Source: Opitutaceae bacterium | Lineage (GTDB): Bacteria > Verrucomicrobiota > Verrucomicrobiia > Opitutales > Opitutaceae | Length of the DNA stretch: 57,109 bases | Direction of reading: 5' to 3' | Assembly (NCBI GenBank): GCA_003164715.1 | Contig: PLTZ01000050.1 | Span: 1-57,109, forward strand | Shown here: piece after piece, positions 31,024 through 39,037 of the stretch | Numbering within the stretch: the first letter of the stretch is position 1 | How the letters are laid out: each line of letters opens with the position of its first letter | Program-made: the position numbers and the translations under genes | Notes under the pieces: model-generated | Database searches by the model: none | Told to the model about the DNA's origin: nothing | The model's input: only the letters and a program-made list of their open reading frames with translations

Positions 31024-31042
31024 TAGGTTGATACCTATTTTT
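31024..31042 (+). terminator. Intrinsic terminator-like hairpin
   Basis: TAGGT-TGAT-ACCTA followed directly by TTTTT, 45 bases after the fucosidase stop. A second imperfect inverted repeat (GGCAC at 30989-30993, GTGCC at 31003-31007) lies just before it. The stem is short (5 bases) but the T-run is in the right place. Confidence 0.5.
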
Positions 31043-31183
31043 GGATGCGTCCAAGACCCCGGAGCGGGCGTATAAGTCGGCGCAGACACCCGTATCAACG
31101 ATGCCACAGCGTCAGACCCCATTAGTGGAACCTCCGCTCCGAATTTCCCGTCATTGCTGTTGCATCCTCACCCTCGTTTCTCA

Positions 31184-31201
31184 TTCGGAGAATTCTTCGA
31201 A
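31184..31201. promoter_or_regulatory. Near-perfect 18-base palindrome upstream of an exported protein
   Basis: TTCGGAGAATTCTTCGAA pairs at eight of nine positions and ends 19 bases before the ATG at 31220. It is a possible operator or an RNA hairpin overlapping the leader. No regulator can be assigned. Confidence 0.35.
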
Positions 31202-31219
31202 CCTCAAACCCACGCACCC

Positions 31220-32092
31220 ATGAAAACGATCCCATGGCCCTCCCTGAGCCTCACCGCCCTTCTGGCAGCAGGACTCTGCCCCCAACTCCACGCCAACCTG
31301 TTCACGGACAAATTTGAGGCGACCGTCGTGGCGGAGAGGGCGAAGGGCGCGCCACCCGAGCCGAAGGGCCCGGCTTCGTACGTGGCGTTCGATGGCGGCT
31401 ACATCGAGGCGGGGAACCCCATCGCCGGCGACACGCCCCCATCCGCCGACCAGGTCCGCCAGGAGCTGCGCTCGGCTCTCGAGGTACAGGGTTACCAGGC
31501 GGCTCCGGGCACCCCCTCGCTCGTGCTCACGTATCACTGGGGCGTGCTGCGGCCCGACCGTGTGCAGATTCGGGTCCCCTTTGGCATAAAGACCAACCTC
31601 AGGGCGCGGATCGCGCTCATCAGCACCGAACAGCTTCGGGCCGAGGCGGAGAACTACATCCTGGGCAGGGAGAAGGGCGTCAACGTCGATATGAAAGCCT
31701 CGTCGCCCGCGCTGCTGATGGGACCCGTGGAAACGGTCCTCCAGAACGCAAAATTCGCGCGCATCTTTTTTGTCGTCTCGGCCTACGACTACCAGGCGCT
31801 TGCGCAAGGCCACGAGGCCAAGCTCGTGTGGAGGGCCAAAATCAGCGCCCAGGAGTCCAGCGGCGATATGATCGAGGTGATCCCGCCCCTGATCGCCGCC
31901 GGCGGCCAGTTCTTCGGAAAGGACCTCCCGGATGTGCGCATCGTCACTACGGCCCTTTCCAGGGCCTCGGCCGTCACCGGCGCAGACACAGCCAGCGCGC
32001 AACCCTCGCCGGGATCCTACAACCTGGACGACAGGTTCATCCAGGGACTCTTGAAAAAGGAGCGCGCCAAGGTCTCGGGAACGAACGACTGA
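31220..32092 (+). CDS. Exported protein of unknown function
   Basis: A 290-residue protein with a clear signal peptide (MKTIPWPSLSLTALLAAGLC, cleavage near LHA-NL). The mature part opens with charged helices, followed by SLVLTYHWGVLRPDRVQIRV, a beta-strand pattern reminiscent of DUF4136-type envelope proteins, and an aromatic-rich ARIFFVVSAYDYQALA. I do not recognise a defined family. ATG 31220 was taken because it begins the signal peptide. Its end faces the TonB-like operon, separated by a hairpin. It may be envelope-associated. Confidence 0.7.
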   Translation: MKTIPWPSLSLTALLAAGLCPQLHANLFTDKFEATVVAERAKGAPPEPKGPASYVAFDGGYIEAGNPIAGDTPPSADQVRQELRSALEVQGYQAAPGTPSLVLTYHWGVLRPDRVQIRVPFGIKTNLRARIALISTEQLRAEAENYILGREKGVNVDMKASSPALLMGPVETVLQNAKFARIFFVVSAYDYQALAQGHEAKLVWRAKISAQESSGDMIEVIPPLIAAGGQFFGKDLPDVRIVTTALSRASAVTGADTASAQPSPGSYNLDDRFIQGLLKKERAKVSGTND

Positions 32093-32125
32093 GGAGCCCC
32101 AGGCGGGGGGTGCGCACACGGCCCA

Positions 32126-32152
32126 TAGGCGCTGCTTCGCGAGTGGCGCCTA
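32126..32152. terminator. Bidirectional terminator-like hairpin at the end of the TonB-like operon
   Basis: TAGGCGC (32126-32132) and GCGCCTA (32146-32152) are perfect arms; inside them CTT/GAG can extend the stem around CGC. It overlaps the stop codon of the last operon gene and lies 33 bases after the stop of the converging exported-protein gene. Confidence 0.5.
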
Positions 32153-33433
32153 CATCGCCAGTTGATTGAGATTCACCGCCGCGGTGCCCTCGACCGGCTT
32201 GCCGAGTTCGAGCGCCGGCTTGAAGCGGATGCTCTTTACGACCGACATGAGATACGGATCGGCGATCTTCTGCGTGCAGGCCGTGTCAGCGTAGGGTTCG
32301 TCGGCCAGGCCGTCCTTCGAGACCCTTACGTAGAACGTGCCCGCGTAACTCCCGTTCGCGAGGCGTGCGGGCAGGTCCGCCGGCAATTTCCCCATGACGG
32401 CCACGGCGGGCAGCGTCTCGCCCTTGTGGGCGCCGAGGTACTCCATCTTGACGTACTCGAAGGCCTCGTCGCGGGTCAGCTCGACGCGCTTGGACGAGAC
32501 GTTGGTCGCAACCTCCACGCCCTTGTTGTAGACGTGGAGCTGAAAGTCGATCAGGTCGAAGTTGAAGGGAAACCCTCCCTCGACGAAATGCACCTTCGTA
32601 GGGCGGGCGTCTATCGGGTCAAGCGACTTTGCGTACACGAGGTTCTGGACGGTCCCCTCCTTGGTGCCGGCCGGGTGGAACTTCGTCATCGTGACGACGT
32701 AGGGGTTGTGCAGCGGCCGCGTCGACGAGATCTCGAACTCCACGTCCACGCCGTCGTAACCCTGCGAGTGTGCCTCCTGACCTCCCATCGAGTAATCCGA
32801 TCCGACCCCCCCTGCTGCCGTGCTCACGCCCTGCTGCGCCGTCTGCAGTGCATGAACCAGCTCCGGCCCCAGCGTGCCAGGGGGCGGGGCGCCGGGCCCG
32901 CCGGCCGTCCTCGTGTTGATGCCCATCTCCGTCGCCGATATCGCGCCGTTCTGGACCGCGGTCGCCTGGTTCAAGGCGGCGTGGAAATCCGCGTTCTGGA
33001 CCGCGGTCTGCGACAGCGACCTCGTCCTCAGAGCCACCGGATCATTGGCTTCCGTATAGCCGCGCACGCTCTTAAGGTCCGCAATGGTGGCGGAGACTTC
33101 CGTGAGCTTGAGCGTGGGGGTGATCCTGATGTTGAGGGGCCCAGCCTTCGTGGAAACGACCCTCTGCTGGCCGCCCACCTGGATCACCCACGAGCTGCCG
33201 ACCACGTCCTTCACGGTAAAGAGATCCCTCTCCTGGCCGATGGAGATGTCGGCACCCATGAAGAGCGTATGGGTCTTCGCGGACTCGACCGTGACCTTGT
33301 CCATGGTCACAGCCTTGTCGTCCGCCGTGCCGGCGGGCAGAGGAACAGCGCCGGCCGCAAGCGCGAGGGCCGGGAGAAGTGACTTGCGAAGCGATGCCTT
33401 CGTCGGAAAACGAAGCCTTTGGGATATATTCAT
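32150..33433 (-). CDS. Exported protein ending a Ttp/TonB-like operon, unknown family
   Basis: A 427-residue protein with a signal peptide (LRKSLLPALALAAGAVPLPA). The mature N-terminal half is beta-rich (AKTHTLFMGADISIGQERDL) with an Ala/Gln-rich middle. The last 90 residues (ARLANGSYAGTFYVRVSKDG; SVVKSIRFKPALELGKPVEG) follow the strand-helix-strand rhythm of TonB C-terminal domains, which contact outer-membrane receptors. It starts with ATGA overlapping the TPR gene stop, so it is translationally coupled and belongs to the operon as its seventh and last gene. Vibrio-type operons as I recall them have no such gene. A periplasmic TonB partner is the best guess. Confidence 0.72.
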   Translation of the reverse strand: MNISQRLRFPTKASLRKSLLPALALAAGAVPLPAGTADDKAVTMDKVTVESAKTHTLFMGADISIGQERDLFTVKDVVGSSWVIQVGGQQRVVSTKAGPLNIRITPTLKLTEVSATIADLKSVRGYTEANDPVALRTRSLSQTAVQNADFHAALNQATAVQNGAISATEMGINTRTAGGPGAPPPGTLGPELVHALQTAQQGVSTAAGGVGSDYSMGGQEAHSQGYDGVDVEFEISSTRPLHNPYVVTMTKFHPAGTKEGTVQNLVYAKSLDPIDARPTKVHFVEGGFPFNFDLIDFQLHVYNKGVEVATNVSSKRVELTRDEAFEYVKMEYLGAHKGETLPAVAVMGKLPADLPARLANGSYAGTFYVRVSKDGLADEPYADTACTQKIADPYLMSVVKSIRFKPALELGKPVEGTAAVNLNQLAM

Positions 33434-34776
33434 GGGTTGGTCTGGCCGTCCTTCACGACCAATGACTTCACGCGGACGAGGAAGTCCTCGACCGCGTCTG
33501 TCTTTTCGATGCTGAGCGCCTTCTCCAGGTATTCGACGCTCTTGGCGTAATGCCGGTTCTTGAGCTCGATATTGGCCAGCTCGAGGCTGGCGACATAGGT
33601 GCTGCTGGCGACGTGGTAGGCCTCCTCGAAGGCGAGGGTCGCCCGGGGTACGTCATCGTCGGAGTCATAGGCCCGGCCGAGGCTGACGAGGGCCTTGCCG
33701 TTCATGGGATCGATCTTCAGCAGCAGCTCCAGCTCGCGGCGGGCCTCCGGCCATTTCCTTTCCGCGGTGTAAAGGTCCGCACGGGTCTGGAGCAATGCCA
33801 CGCTCGCGGCATCGCTGCCCGGTGTGCCGAACCTGTCCAGCACGTGCTCGGCGTCCTGAAGCCTGCCGGCATAGACCAGGACCTGGGCGTAGTGGAGCAG
33901 CTTCTGGCCGCCCATCTCCGGCGAGGCGACGAGCACCCTGTGATAGATCTCCGCCGCCTCGGGAACCAGGTTCTGCTCGGCGTAGAGGTCCCCGAGTATC
34001 GTGAGCTCCTCGGTGGTGGCGACGCCGGTTCCCGAGGCGGTCTCAAGGAGCACAGTCGCCTCCACCTTGCGGTTCTCGGCGAGCAGGATGTTCGCGTAGG
34101 CAAGCCAGTACCGTGCGTCACTCGGCCGCTCCTTGATGAGGTTCTTCACCAGGGATTCGGCGCGGGTGAACTGCTTTCCGTCGATGCAGATCCCGAGGAG
34201 CCCCTCCTTCCAGTCCACATTCGAGGGATCTCCGCTGAGCGCCTGCATGTACGCCATCTCGGCCGAGACGAGATCCCCCTCCTTCTGGAGGCTGTATCCC
34301 AGGAGCCCGAAGGTCGTGGAGTCGCGGTCGCCGAGCCCCACGGCCCTTGAGAAGCAGGGCACCGCCTCTGCGTACCGGGCGGACGAATAGTAGAGGATCC
34401 CCAGGTTCACCCACGCCCGCAGGAAGGTCGGGAAGCGCTTCACCGAGCTCCTGTAGTTGGCCTCCGCCTTGTCGTTCTCCCCCGCCGCGTAGTAGGCGTT
34501 GCCAAGGATGAACTGGAACGCCGGGCTCGGCACCTCCTTGTCTGAGCTCATCGCCTCAAGAAGCTTCACCGCGAAGGAGGGGTTGGACGAGAGCATGGTC
34601 ACGACCTTCTGGTAGAGGGCGTACTCCTCCTCCGTCATCTCAGGCTCGCGCTCCTTGAGGAACGAGTTTGACTCGTTGATGATGCGCTTCGGATCAAGCT
34701 TGGGCTCGGAGGCGAATGCGGGGCCCAGGAGCGCGGCCGCGAGCGAGACAACGAGGAGAATCTTTGGGGTTTTCAT
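33430..34776 (-). CDS. Periplasmic TPR protein of the Ttp/TonB-like operon
   Basis: A 448-residue exported protein: signal peptide (MKTPKILLVVSLAAALLGPA), then about ten TPR repeats (for example FILGNAYYAAGENDKAEANY, NLGILYYSSARYAEAVPCF, SLGRAYDSDDDVPRATLAF). In Vibrio TonB2 operons a TPR protein follows tonB2 and aids energy transfer; position and order match here. Start ATG 34776 lies three bases after the TonB-like stop. It overlaps the next gene by four bases. Its likely role is scaffold binding of TonB or of receptors in the periplasm. Confidence 0.85.
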   Translation of the reverse strand: MKTPKILLVVSLAAALLGPAFASEPKLDPKRIINESNSFLKEREPEMTEEEYALYQKVVTMLSSNPSFAVKLLEAMSSDKEVPSPAFQFILGNAYYAAGENDKAEANYRSSVKRFPTFLRAWVNLGILYYSSARYAEAVPCFSRAVGLGDRDSTTFGLLGYSLQKEGDLVSAEMAYMQALSGDPSNVDWKEGLLGICIDGKQFTRAESLVKNLIKERPSDARYWLAYANILLAENRKVEATVLLETASGTGVATTEELTILGDLYAEQNLVPEAAEIYHRVLVASPEMGGQKLLHYAQVLVYAGRLQDAEHVLDRFGTPGSDAASVALLQTRADLYTAERKWPEARRELELLLKIDPMNGKALVSLGRAYDSDDDVPRATLAFEEAYHVASSTYVASLELANIELKNRHYAKSVEYLEKALSIEKTDAVEDFLVRVKSLVVKDGQTNP

Positions 34777-34779
34777 GGC

Positions 34780-35514
34780 CTAAATCGTGAAGGGCGAGCC
34801 GCTCGTCCATTTGTACCAGACCAGCTGCTGCACCATGCAGCGCACCTTCTTCCCCTTCCTGATCGCCGGGCTGAACTGCCATTCGTCCCGGACGCACTCG
34901 AGGACGATGCCGTCAAACTTCGCGTTGCCCGAGGGCCTCATCACACGGATGCTCGTCACCGCCCCCTCGGTGTCGATGACCAGAAGCAGCGTGACGCGAA
35001 GGGACTCCGCGTTGTCGCGGATGACGCTCGGCACCCGAGCGATCGTCTTCACCACGGCCAGGGGGGGCTGATCCACCTCGCTCTGCTGGTAGATGTGCTG
35101 AAACTCGCCCGTGCTGCCGGTCTTCGGACTCAGGTCGGACATGAGCTGGCCGAATTGGATGGTCGCCCGGGGGGGCAGATCGGCAGGGGGCATCAGCTTG
35201 CTCAGATCCGGGGGAACCACCGACAGCTTCACGGGGCTGTCGGACGCACCGATGTCGATGCCCGTCAGCGGAACGGTGGCCTCAATCGGCTCGGAATGAT
35301 CCTCGGGCCTCGGCGGCGGGGGTTCGGAGACGGCGGACACCGCCCGAAGATCCTCGATCTCCGTGGGCACTTCGACCGTCCTCACCATCTCGAAGTGCGC
35401 GATTCCCATGAAGAGGAAGAAGGTGAGGCCCGCCCCCAGGGACACGTAGAGCGCCTCGTCGCCAAGCTGCCCGGCGCGGCTCCTGAACCTGGGGATGGAT
35501 GCGGCGTCGGCCAT
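34780..35514 (-). CDS. TonB-like energy transducer
   Basis: A 244-residue protein anchored by one N-terminal membrane helix (DEALYVSLGAGLTFFLFMGI). A short proline stretch (SEPPPPRPEDHSEP) and a periplasmic linker precede a TonB C-terminal fold (VIRDNAESLRVTLLLVIDTE; GNAKFDGIVLECVRDEWQFS). It carries proton-motive energy from the ExbB/ExbD complex to outer-membrane receptors. ATG 35514 lies ten bases after the exbD stop; a start at 35553 would overlap exbD. Short proline region and a TPR partner are typical of TonB2-type rather than TonB1-type systems. Confidence 0.88.
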   Translation of the reverse strand: MADAASIPRFRSRAGQLGDEALYVSLGAGLTFFLFMGIAHFEMVRTVEVPTEIEDLRAVSAVSEPPPPRPEDHSEPIEATVPLTGIDIGASDSPVKLSVVPPDLSKLMPPADLPPRATIQFGQLMSDLSPKTGSTGEFQHIYQQSEVDQPPLAVVKTIARVPSVIRDNAESLRVTLLLVIDTEGAVTSIRVMRPSGNAKFDGIVLECVRDEWQFSPAIRKGKKVRCMVQQLVWYKWTSGSPFTI

Positions 35515-35524
35515 CTGAGGGAGA

Positions 35525-35938
35525 TCAGGGTTTCTCCAGGTGAGTGGTTGCAAACTCCACGTGCTGGATCCCGGAGCGCTTCGCCTCCGAATACACGGCC
35601 GCGAATATCCCCAGGTTCGAGGAACGGTCCCCGCGGATGATCAGCGTCGGCACGCGCCCGATGGCCGCCTGCTTGACCACTGCGGCGACCTGGTCCGTGC
35701 GGATTTCCTGGCCGTCGAAATAGATGCGGTTGTCCGCCGTGATCGCGATGAGGAGCGCGTTCTGGTCGCCGCTCAGCGAGCCGCTGACGTCCGGCTTCTC
35801 GACCTCGACGCCGGGGTCGTTGATGAACGCGCTGCTGATCATCAGGAAGATGACGAGCACCATGATGCAGTCGACCATCGGCACCATGTCGATGTGGGTC
35901 GCCTCGAAACGGCTGCGCCCTATGTTTTTTCCAATCAT
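35525..35938 (-). CDS. exbD: ExbD/TolR family protein
   Basis: A 137-residue protein with one membrane segment (DMVPMVDCIMVLVIFLMIS) carrying the conserved Asp in MVDCIM that takes part in proton flow, then a periplasmic domain (ALLIAITADNRIYFDGQEI, PTLIIRGDRSSNLGIF). It forms the ion-conducting complex with ExbB. ATG overlaps the exbB stop as ATGA. Length is standard. Confidence 0.92.
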   Translation of the reverse strand: MIGKNIGRSRFEATHIDMVPMVDCIMVLVIFLMISSAFINDPGVEVEKPDVSGSLSGDQNALLIAITADNRIYFDGQEIRTDQVAAVVKQAAIGRVPTLIIRGDRSSNLGIFAAVYSEAKRSGIQHVEFATTHLEKP

Positions 35939-36432
35939 GTTGATACGCCGAGCCAGACGCTGCGTTCAATTCCGTTCAGCTTCTGCAGGTACCTTCTCAT
36001 GCTGCCGTTGGCGAGGTGAAGGACCATGAGCGCCGGAATGGCCACGACGAGACCCGATTCCGTGGCCACAAGCACCTCCGAGATCCCCCGCGCCAGCCCC
36101 TCCATCGTCTTCTCCATCGAGTGCCCCGAGAGGCTCTCGAAGGTCGTCACCATCCCGCTCACCGTGCCAAGGAGCCCGAGCAGCGGTGCCGCGGCGATCA
36201 TGGCGCCCAGCGCTATCCGCTGCTGGCTGAACGACTCCTGGATCTCCTCCCGCGCCCGCCTCAGCTCCGGCAGGTGCCTCTCCTGAGCCGATCCGCGGCG
36301 GTCGAGTTCGCGGCTGGACCTCCGAATCGAGATGAGCAGCTTGAAGCACCGCGAATAAAGGACGACGGACAGGCTGAGGATCGCGATCATCACGGGCCCT
36401 CCCCGCTCGACGAGCTCGATGAGGGGCTTCAT
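35935..36432 (-). CDS. ExbB/TolQ/MotA family proton channel protein
   Basis: A 165-residue short ExbB: three membrane segments, with the signature GAMIAAAPLLGLLGTVSGMV and VLVATESGLVVAIPALMVLH. It is shorter than E. coli ExbB (about 240) and matches the ExbB2-type proteins. It couples to ExbD in the inner membrane. ATG overlaps the preceding TtpC-like stop by four bases (ATGA) and its own stop overlaps exbD likewise. Confidence 0.9.
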   Translation of the reverse strand: MKPLIELVERGGPVMIAILSLSVVLYSRCFKLLISIRRSSRELDRRGSAQERHLPELRRAREEIQESFSQQRIALGAMIAAAPLLGLLGTVSGMVTTFESLSGHSMEKTMEGLARGISEVLVATESGLVVAIPALMVLHLANGSMRRYLQKLNGIERSVWLGVST

Positions 36433-37850
36433 ACGGAGGGCGCCTTCTCCCCGTCCTTCGCGGTCTCGTTGGCGGTCACAAACTCCAGCGCATAGCGCTC
36501 GAGCGTCGACAGGTTCCTCTGGATGCGGTGCGCCAGGAACCCGTGGGCAATCAGCGTCGGTATGGCCACGATGAGACCCAGCTCGGTGGCGACCAGCACC
36601 TCGGAAATTCCGCTGGCCAGTTTGCCGGCGTTGCCGGTGCCGAAGACCGTGATCAGCGCAAAGGTCCGGACCATGCCGACCACGGTGCCCAGCAGGCCCA
36701 TGAGGGGCGCCGCCGTGGCGATGACGGCGAGCAGCGGGAGCCTGCGCTCGTAATGGAGCCTCTGGCGCAGCAGCACCGATTGCAGGTGCTCCTCCAGAAT
36801 GTCCTTGGAGCCGTCGGCATACTCCAGTCCGACCTGGAATATCTCGCGCACCGGCGCGCTGAGCGTCTTGACGGCCTGCTCAACCTGCGACCGGGATCCC
36901 GCGGACACCTTCGCTAGGAACGCGTGCACCACCTCGGGCGGGTCGATCGCAAGAAGGGAGAGGTCGCGAAGCTTCTGGCCGATCATTGCCAGCGAAAGCA
37001 GCCCGACGGCGATGATCGCGTAGGCGACGGGGCCGCCCTTCTGGATGTGGTCGAAGACCGTGCCCTTTGTCTCCTTCAGGCGCAAGGCCTTGCCCCCCGA
37101 GGCGTCGGCGATGATCGTCGCCGGCTTGCCCTGAAAGAACGCGGAGGCGTCCTGGGGCTTCCACGAAGGGAGCCTGTAGGTCACGGGATAGGCGGACCCC
37201 GCGCGAGGCCTGGCCGTCCCGGCGCCGGTCCCGTCGTCCTGCAGGAAGTAGGTTTCCGGTCCGAGGAAGGCGAACGTGCCCTTGATCACCTGGTTGCTCC
37301 CCTCGATGAGCGAGCTCCCGGCCGCCGCGTAGCCACCCAGGGACCGCTGCGTGCGCGCCAGGAGGAACTCCGCGACGTCGACGGCGGACTGGGCGGTCGA
37401 GACGGAGGACTCGTCGTCGAGCTTCTGCTCGAGCGCCTGAATGCGGTCGGAGAGCAGCTGGCCTTCGCCGGGCGCCAGGCTTTCGTCGAAGGCCACGATG
37501 CCGTCGTGGGCGAGCGTGCTGATGTAGGCGGAATTCTTCCGCGTCGCATCCAGCTCCATCAGGACCTTCCTGCGCTGCTCGGAATAGTCCTCCTTGCCCG
37601 CCTCGAGGCGTTCAATCTGGCTTTGCGCGGCAATGATCCGGTCCTCGGTCAGGCGCAGCTCCTTGAGCAGCGGCGCCTTTTCGTCCGCGATGCTCTTGCG
37701 GGCCGTGTTCAGCTCGTCGGCTGCCTTTCGCAGCCGCTCGCCGTAGTCCGCCGTCGCGCGCTTCATCGCGTCGTCGAAGGTCTCCTCGGCGCGGACGGTC
37801 GCCGTGAGGAGGAAGACTGACACCAGCGCTGGAAGGAGTCGGGTGTTCAT
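36429..37850 (-). CDS. TtpC-like protein: coiled coil plus MotA/TolQ/ExbB domain
   Basis: A 473-residue protein with a signal peptide (MNTRLLPALVSVFLLTATVR). It continues as a long periplasmic coiled coil (about residues 25-150, RKSIADEKAPLLKELRLTED). The C-terminal half is a MotA/TolQ/ExbB proton-channel domain: segments near 275-297, GLLGTVVGMVRTFALI near 390, and VLVATELGLIVAIPTLIAH near 430. This build is that of TtpC (VC1547-type), a second ExbB-like protein needed by TonB2 systems. It is the second gene of the operon, six bases after the DUF3450 gene. Confidence 0.88.
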   Translation of the reverse strand: MNTRLLPALVSVFLLTATVRAEETFDDAMKRATADYGERLRKAADELNTARKSIADEKAPLLKELRLTEDRIIAAQSQIERLEAGKEDYSEQRRKVLMELDATRKNSAYISTLAHDGIVAFDESLAPGEGQLLSDRIQALEQKLDDESSVSTAQSAVDVAEFLLARTQRSLGGYAAAGSSLIEGSNQVIKGTFAFLGPETYFLQDDGTGAGTARPRAGSAYPVTYRLPSWKPQDASAFFQGKPATIIADASGGKALRLKETKGTVFDHIQKGGPVAYAIIAVGLLSLAMIGQKLRDLSLLAIDPPEVVHAFLAKVSAGSRSQVEQAVKTLSAPVREIFQVGLEYADGSKDILEEHLQSVLLRQRLHYERRLPLLAVIATAAPLMGLLGTVVGMVRTFALITVFGTGNAGKLASGISEVLVATELGLIVAIPTLIAHGFLAHRIQRNLSTLERYALEFVTANETAKDGEKAPSV

Positions 37851-37856
37851 TCTGGC

Positions 37857-38654
37857 TCAGTTCTTGAGGTTTTCCGCCACGGCCTGTCCGAGCACCGCCG
37901 GCACGGCGACGAAGTCCGGATCGGCCTTGTCGTTGTACACCGCCATGAGGTTCACGACCGGGCGGACCGCGGCGGGACTCGGGTCCCACTGCCATCCCCG
38001 GGCCCCGGGCGCCCCGTACCATGCCTTCCCCGCCGCGCGGTCGAGCGCGTAGGCGTGGCTCAACCCCCAGTAGATGACCTCAAGCGATTTCGCCCCCTGC
38101 TCGCCGCTGATCGTGAGCACCTCGTCGCCACAGGTCACCGTTCGGTTGAACAGCGCGCAGCGGTTGAGGACCGTCATGGCCAGCTGCATGCGCTCGCCCT
38201 GGGCGAGGCCCGCGTTCGCAAGGCTTCGATAGGGGAGTTCCAGGGCCTCCGACAGGCGGGGCGGCAGCGAGGGGCGCATCTCGACCAGCTTAGCAACCAG
38301 CGCCTTGATCCGGGCGTCCGCCGCATGCAGGTCGTCGCCCGCGGCCTTGTCCTTGGCCTGCAAGGTCTCGAACTCCTCGCGGTCCTTGGCCGTCGACGCC
38401 TTGAGGAGGTCGCTCTTCTCCTCGAGCGACTGGGCGCGCTCCTTCAGGCCGTTGATCGTCGACTCAAGAAGCGGCTTCTCCGACACCCACGCGCCTTCGA
38501 TGCGCGAGGTCTCCAGTCGGCTCTTGATCCAGTCGCTTGCGGCCTTCTCGCCCGGCGCAAGCGGGTCGGCGGCGGAATCGGCGCCGAAGGCGGCCGCTAG
38601 AAGGAAAAGAGCCGGCAGGAAACGCCAGGCGGGACGCAATGAAGGCATATTCAT
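37857..38654 (-). CDS. DUF3450 periplasmic coiled-coil protein, first operon gene
   Basis: A 265-residue exported protein. Signal peptide (MPSLRPAWRFLPALFLLAAA) then a long helix (LEEKSDLLKASTAKDREEFE) and the family's VEMRPSLPPRLSEALELPYR block near residue 130, and a globular C-terminal part with aromatic residues (SLEVIYWGLSHAYALDR). DUF3450 proteins precede TtpC in Vibrio and other Gram-negatives. ATG 38654 was chosen over the frame start at 38717. A second ATG at 38648 is possible. The promoter is the sigma-54 element near 38797-38813. Confidence 0.85.
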   Translation of the reverse strand: MNMPSLRPAWRFLPALFLLAAAFGADSAADPLAPGEKAASDWIKSRLETSRIEGAWVSEKPLLESTINGLKERAQSLEEKSDLLKASTAKDREEFETLQAKDKAAGDDLHAADARIKALVAKLVEMRPSLPPRLSEALELPYRSLANAGLAQGERMQLAMTVLNRCALFNRTVTCGDEVLTISGEQGAKSLEVIYWGLSHAYALDRAAGKAWYGAPGARGWQWDPSPAAVRPVVNLMAVYNDKADPDFVAVPAVLGQAVAENLKN

Positions 38655-38704
38655 GTGGGATAAACGGGGCCTGAAGCCGCGAAAAGTGAACGATTGCCGC
38701 CAGG

Positions 38705-38717
38705 ATGGCGACGCCAT
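38705..38717. promoter_or_regulatory. Palindrome in the leader of the TonB-like operon
   Basis: ATGGCG-A-CGCCAT is a perfect 13-base palindrome lying between the predicted sigma-54 start site and the DUF3450 ATG. On the plus strand the same bases followed by TTGCA (to 38721) also give GG-N10-GC spacing (38707-38708 and 38719-38720). It could therefore be a plus-strand sigma-54 promoter for the regulator gene, 300 bases away, or an operator. Confidence 0.35.
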
Positions 38718-38796
38718 TGCAGGACTATTTCCATGCCCGGGTTGCTGGGGGTAACGAAAAAAAACCTATGAGGCATGGGGGTGCCATTACTGCCTC

Positions 38797-38814
38797 TTGC
38801 AGGCTTTGTGCCAT
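38797..38814 (-). promoter_or_regulatory. Sigma-54 (-24/-12) promoter for the TonB-like operon
   Basis: Read on the minus strand: TGGCAC-AAAGCC-TGCA. The GG (38811-38812) and GC (38799-38800) are separated by exactly ten bases, and TGGCAC matches the -24 consensus. Transcription would start near 38787, about 130 bases before the DUF3450 ATG. A sigma-54 activator gene is adjacent. Confidence 0.7.
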
Positions 38815-38828
38815 TCGATCCGGATCGA
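38815..38828. promoter_or_regulatory. 14-base perfect palindrome beside the sigma-54 promoter
   Basis: TCGATCCGGATCGA is self-complementary and sits directly upstream of the -24 element of the minus-strand promoter. Activator sites usually lie farther away, so it may bind a different factor, or the regulator as a repressor. Confidence 0.35.
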
Positions 38829-39037
38829 TGCTAAGGCGTTTGAGCAAAGCATATAGCGACTCCGGGGCGAATGCGCGAGCTTCCTAGGCTGGAATCCGGT
38901 GGTTGCGTTCACCCGCTTTCGGCCGGCGCCGCCGCGCGCATTTGGACGTAGTCAACCAGCGCCGGCTCCGCGGGCTCCGCCGGCCCGTTGCGAATAATGT
39001 TGATGCGCGTGCGCGCAAACCTCGCATTGGTGGGGCC

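Noticed and set aside
32150-38654. The ExbB/ExbD genes as a Tol-Pal or flagellar motor cluster
   Set aside because: There is no TolA, TolB-Pal pair or flagellar gene. DUF3450, a TtpC-like protein and a TPR protein identify a TonB2/Ttp-type system.
38770-38787. A third TGGCAC on the minus strand (38781-38786) as another sigma-54 promoter
   Set aside because: The distance between GG and GC is nine, not ten bases, which sigma-54 tolerates poorly.
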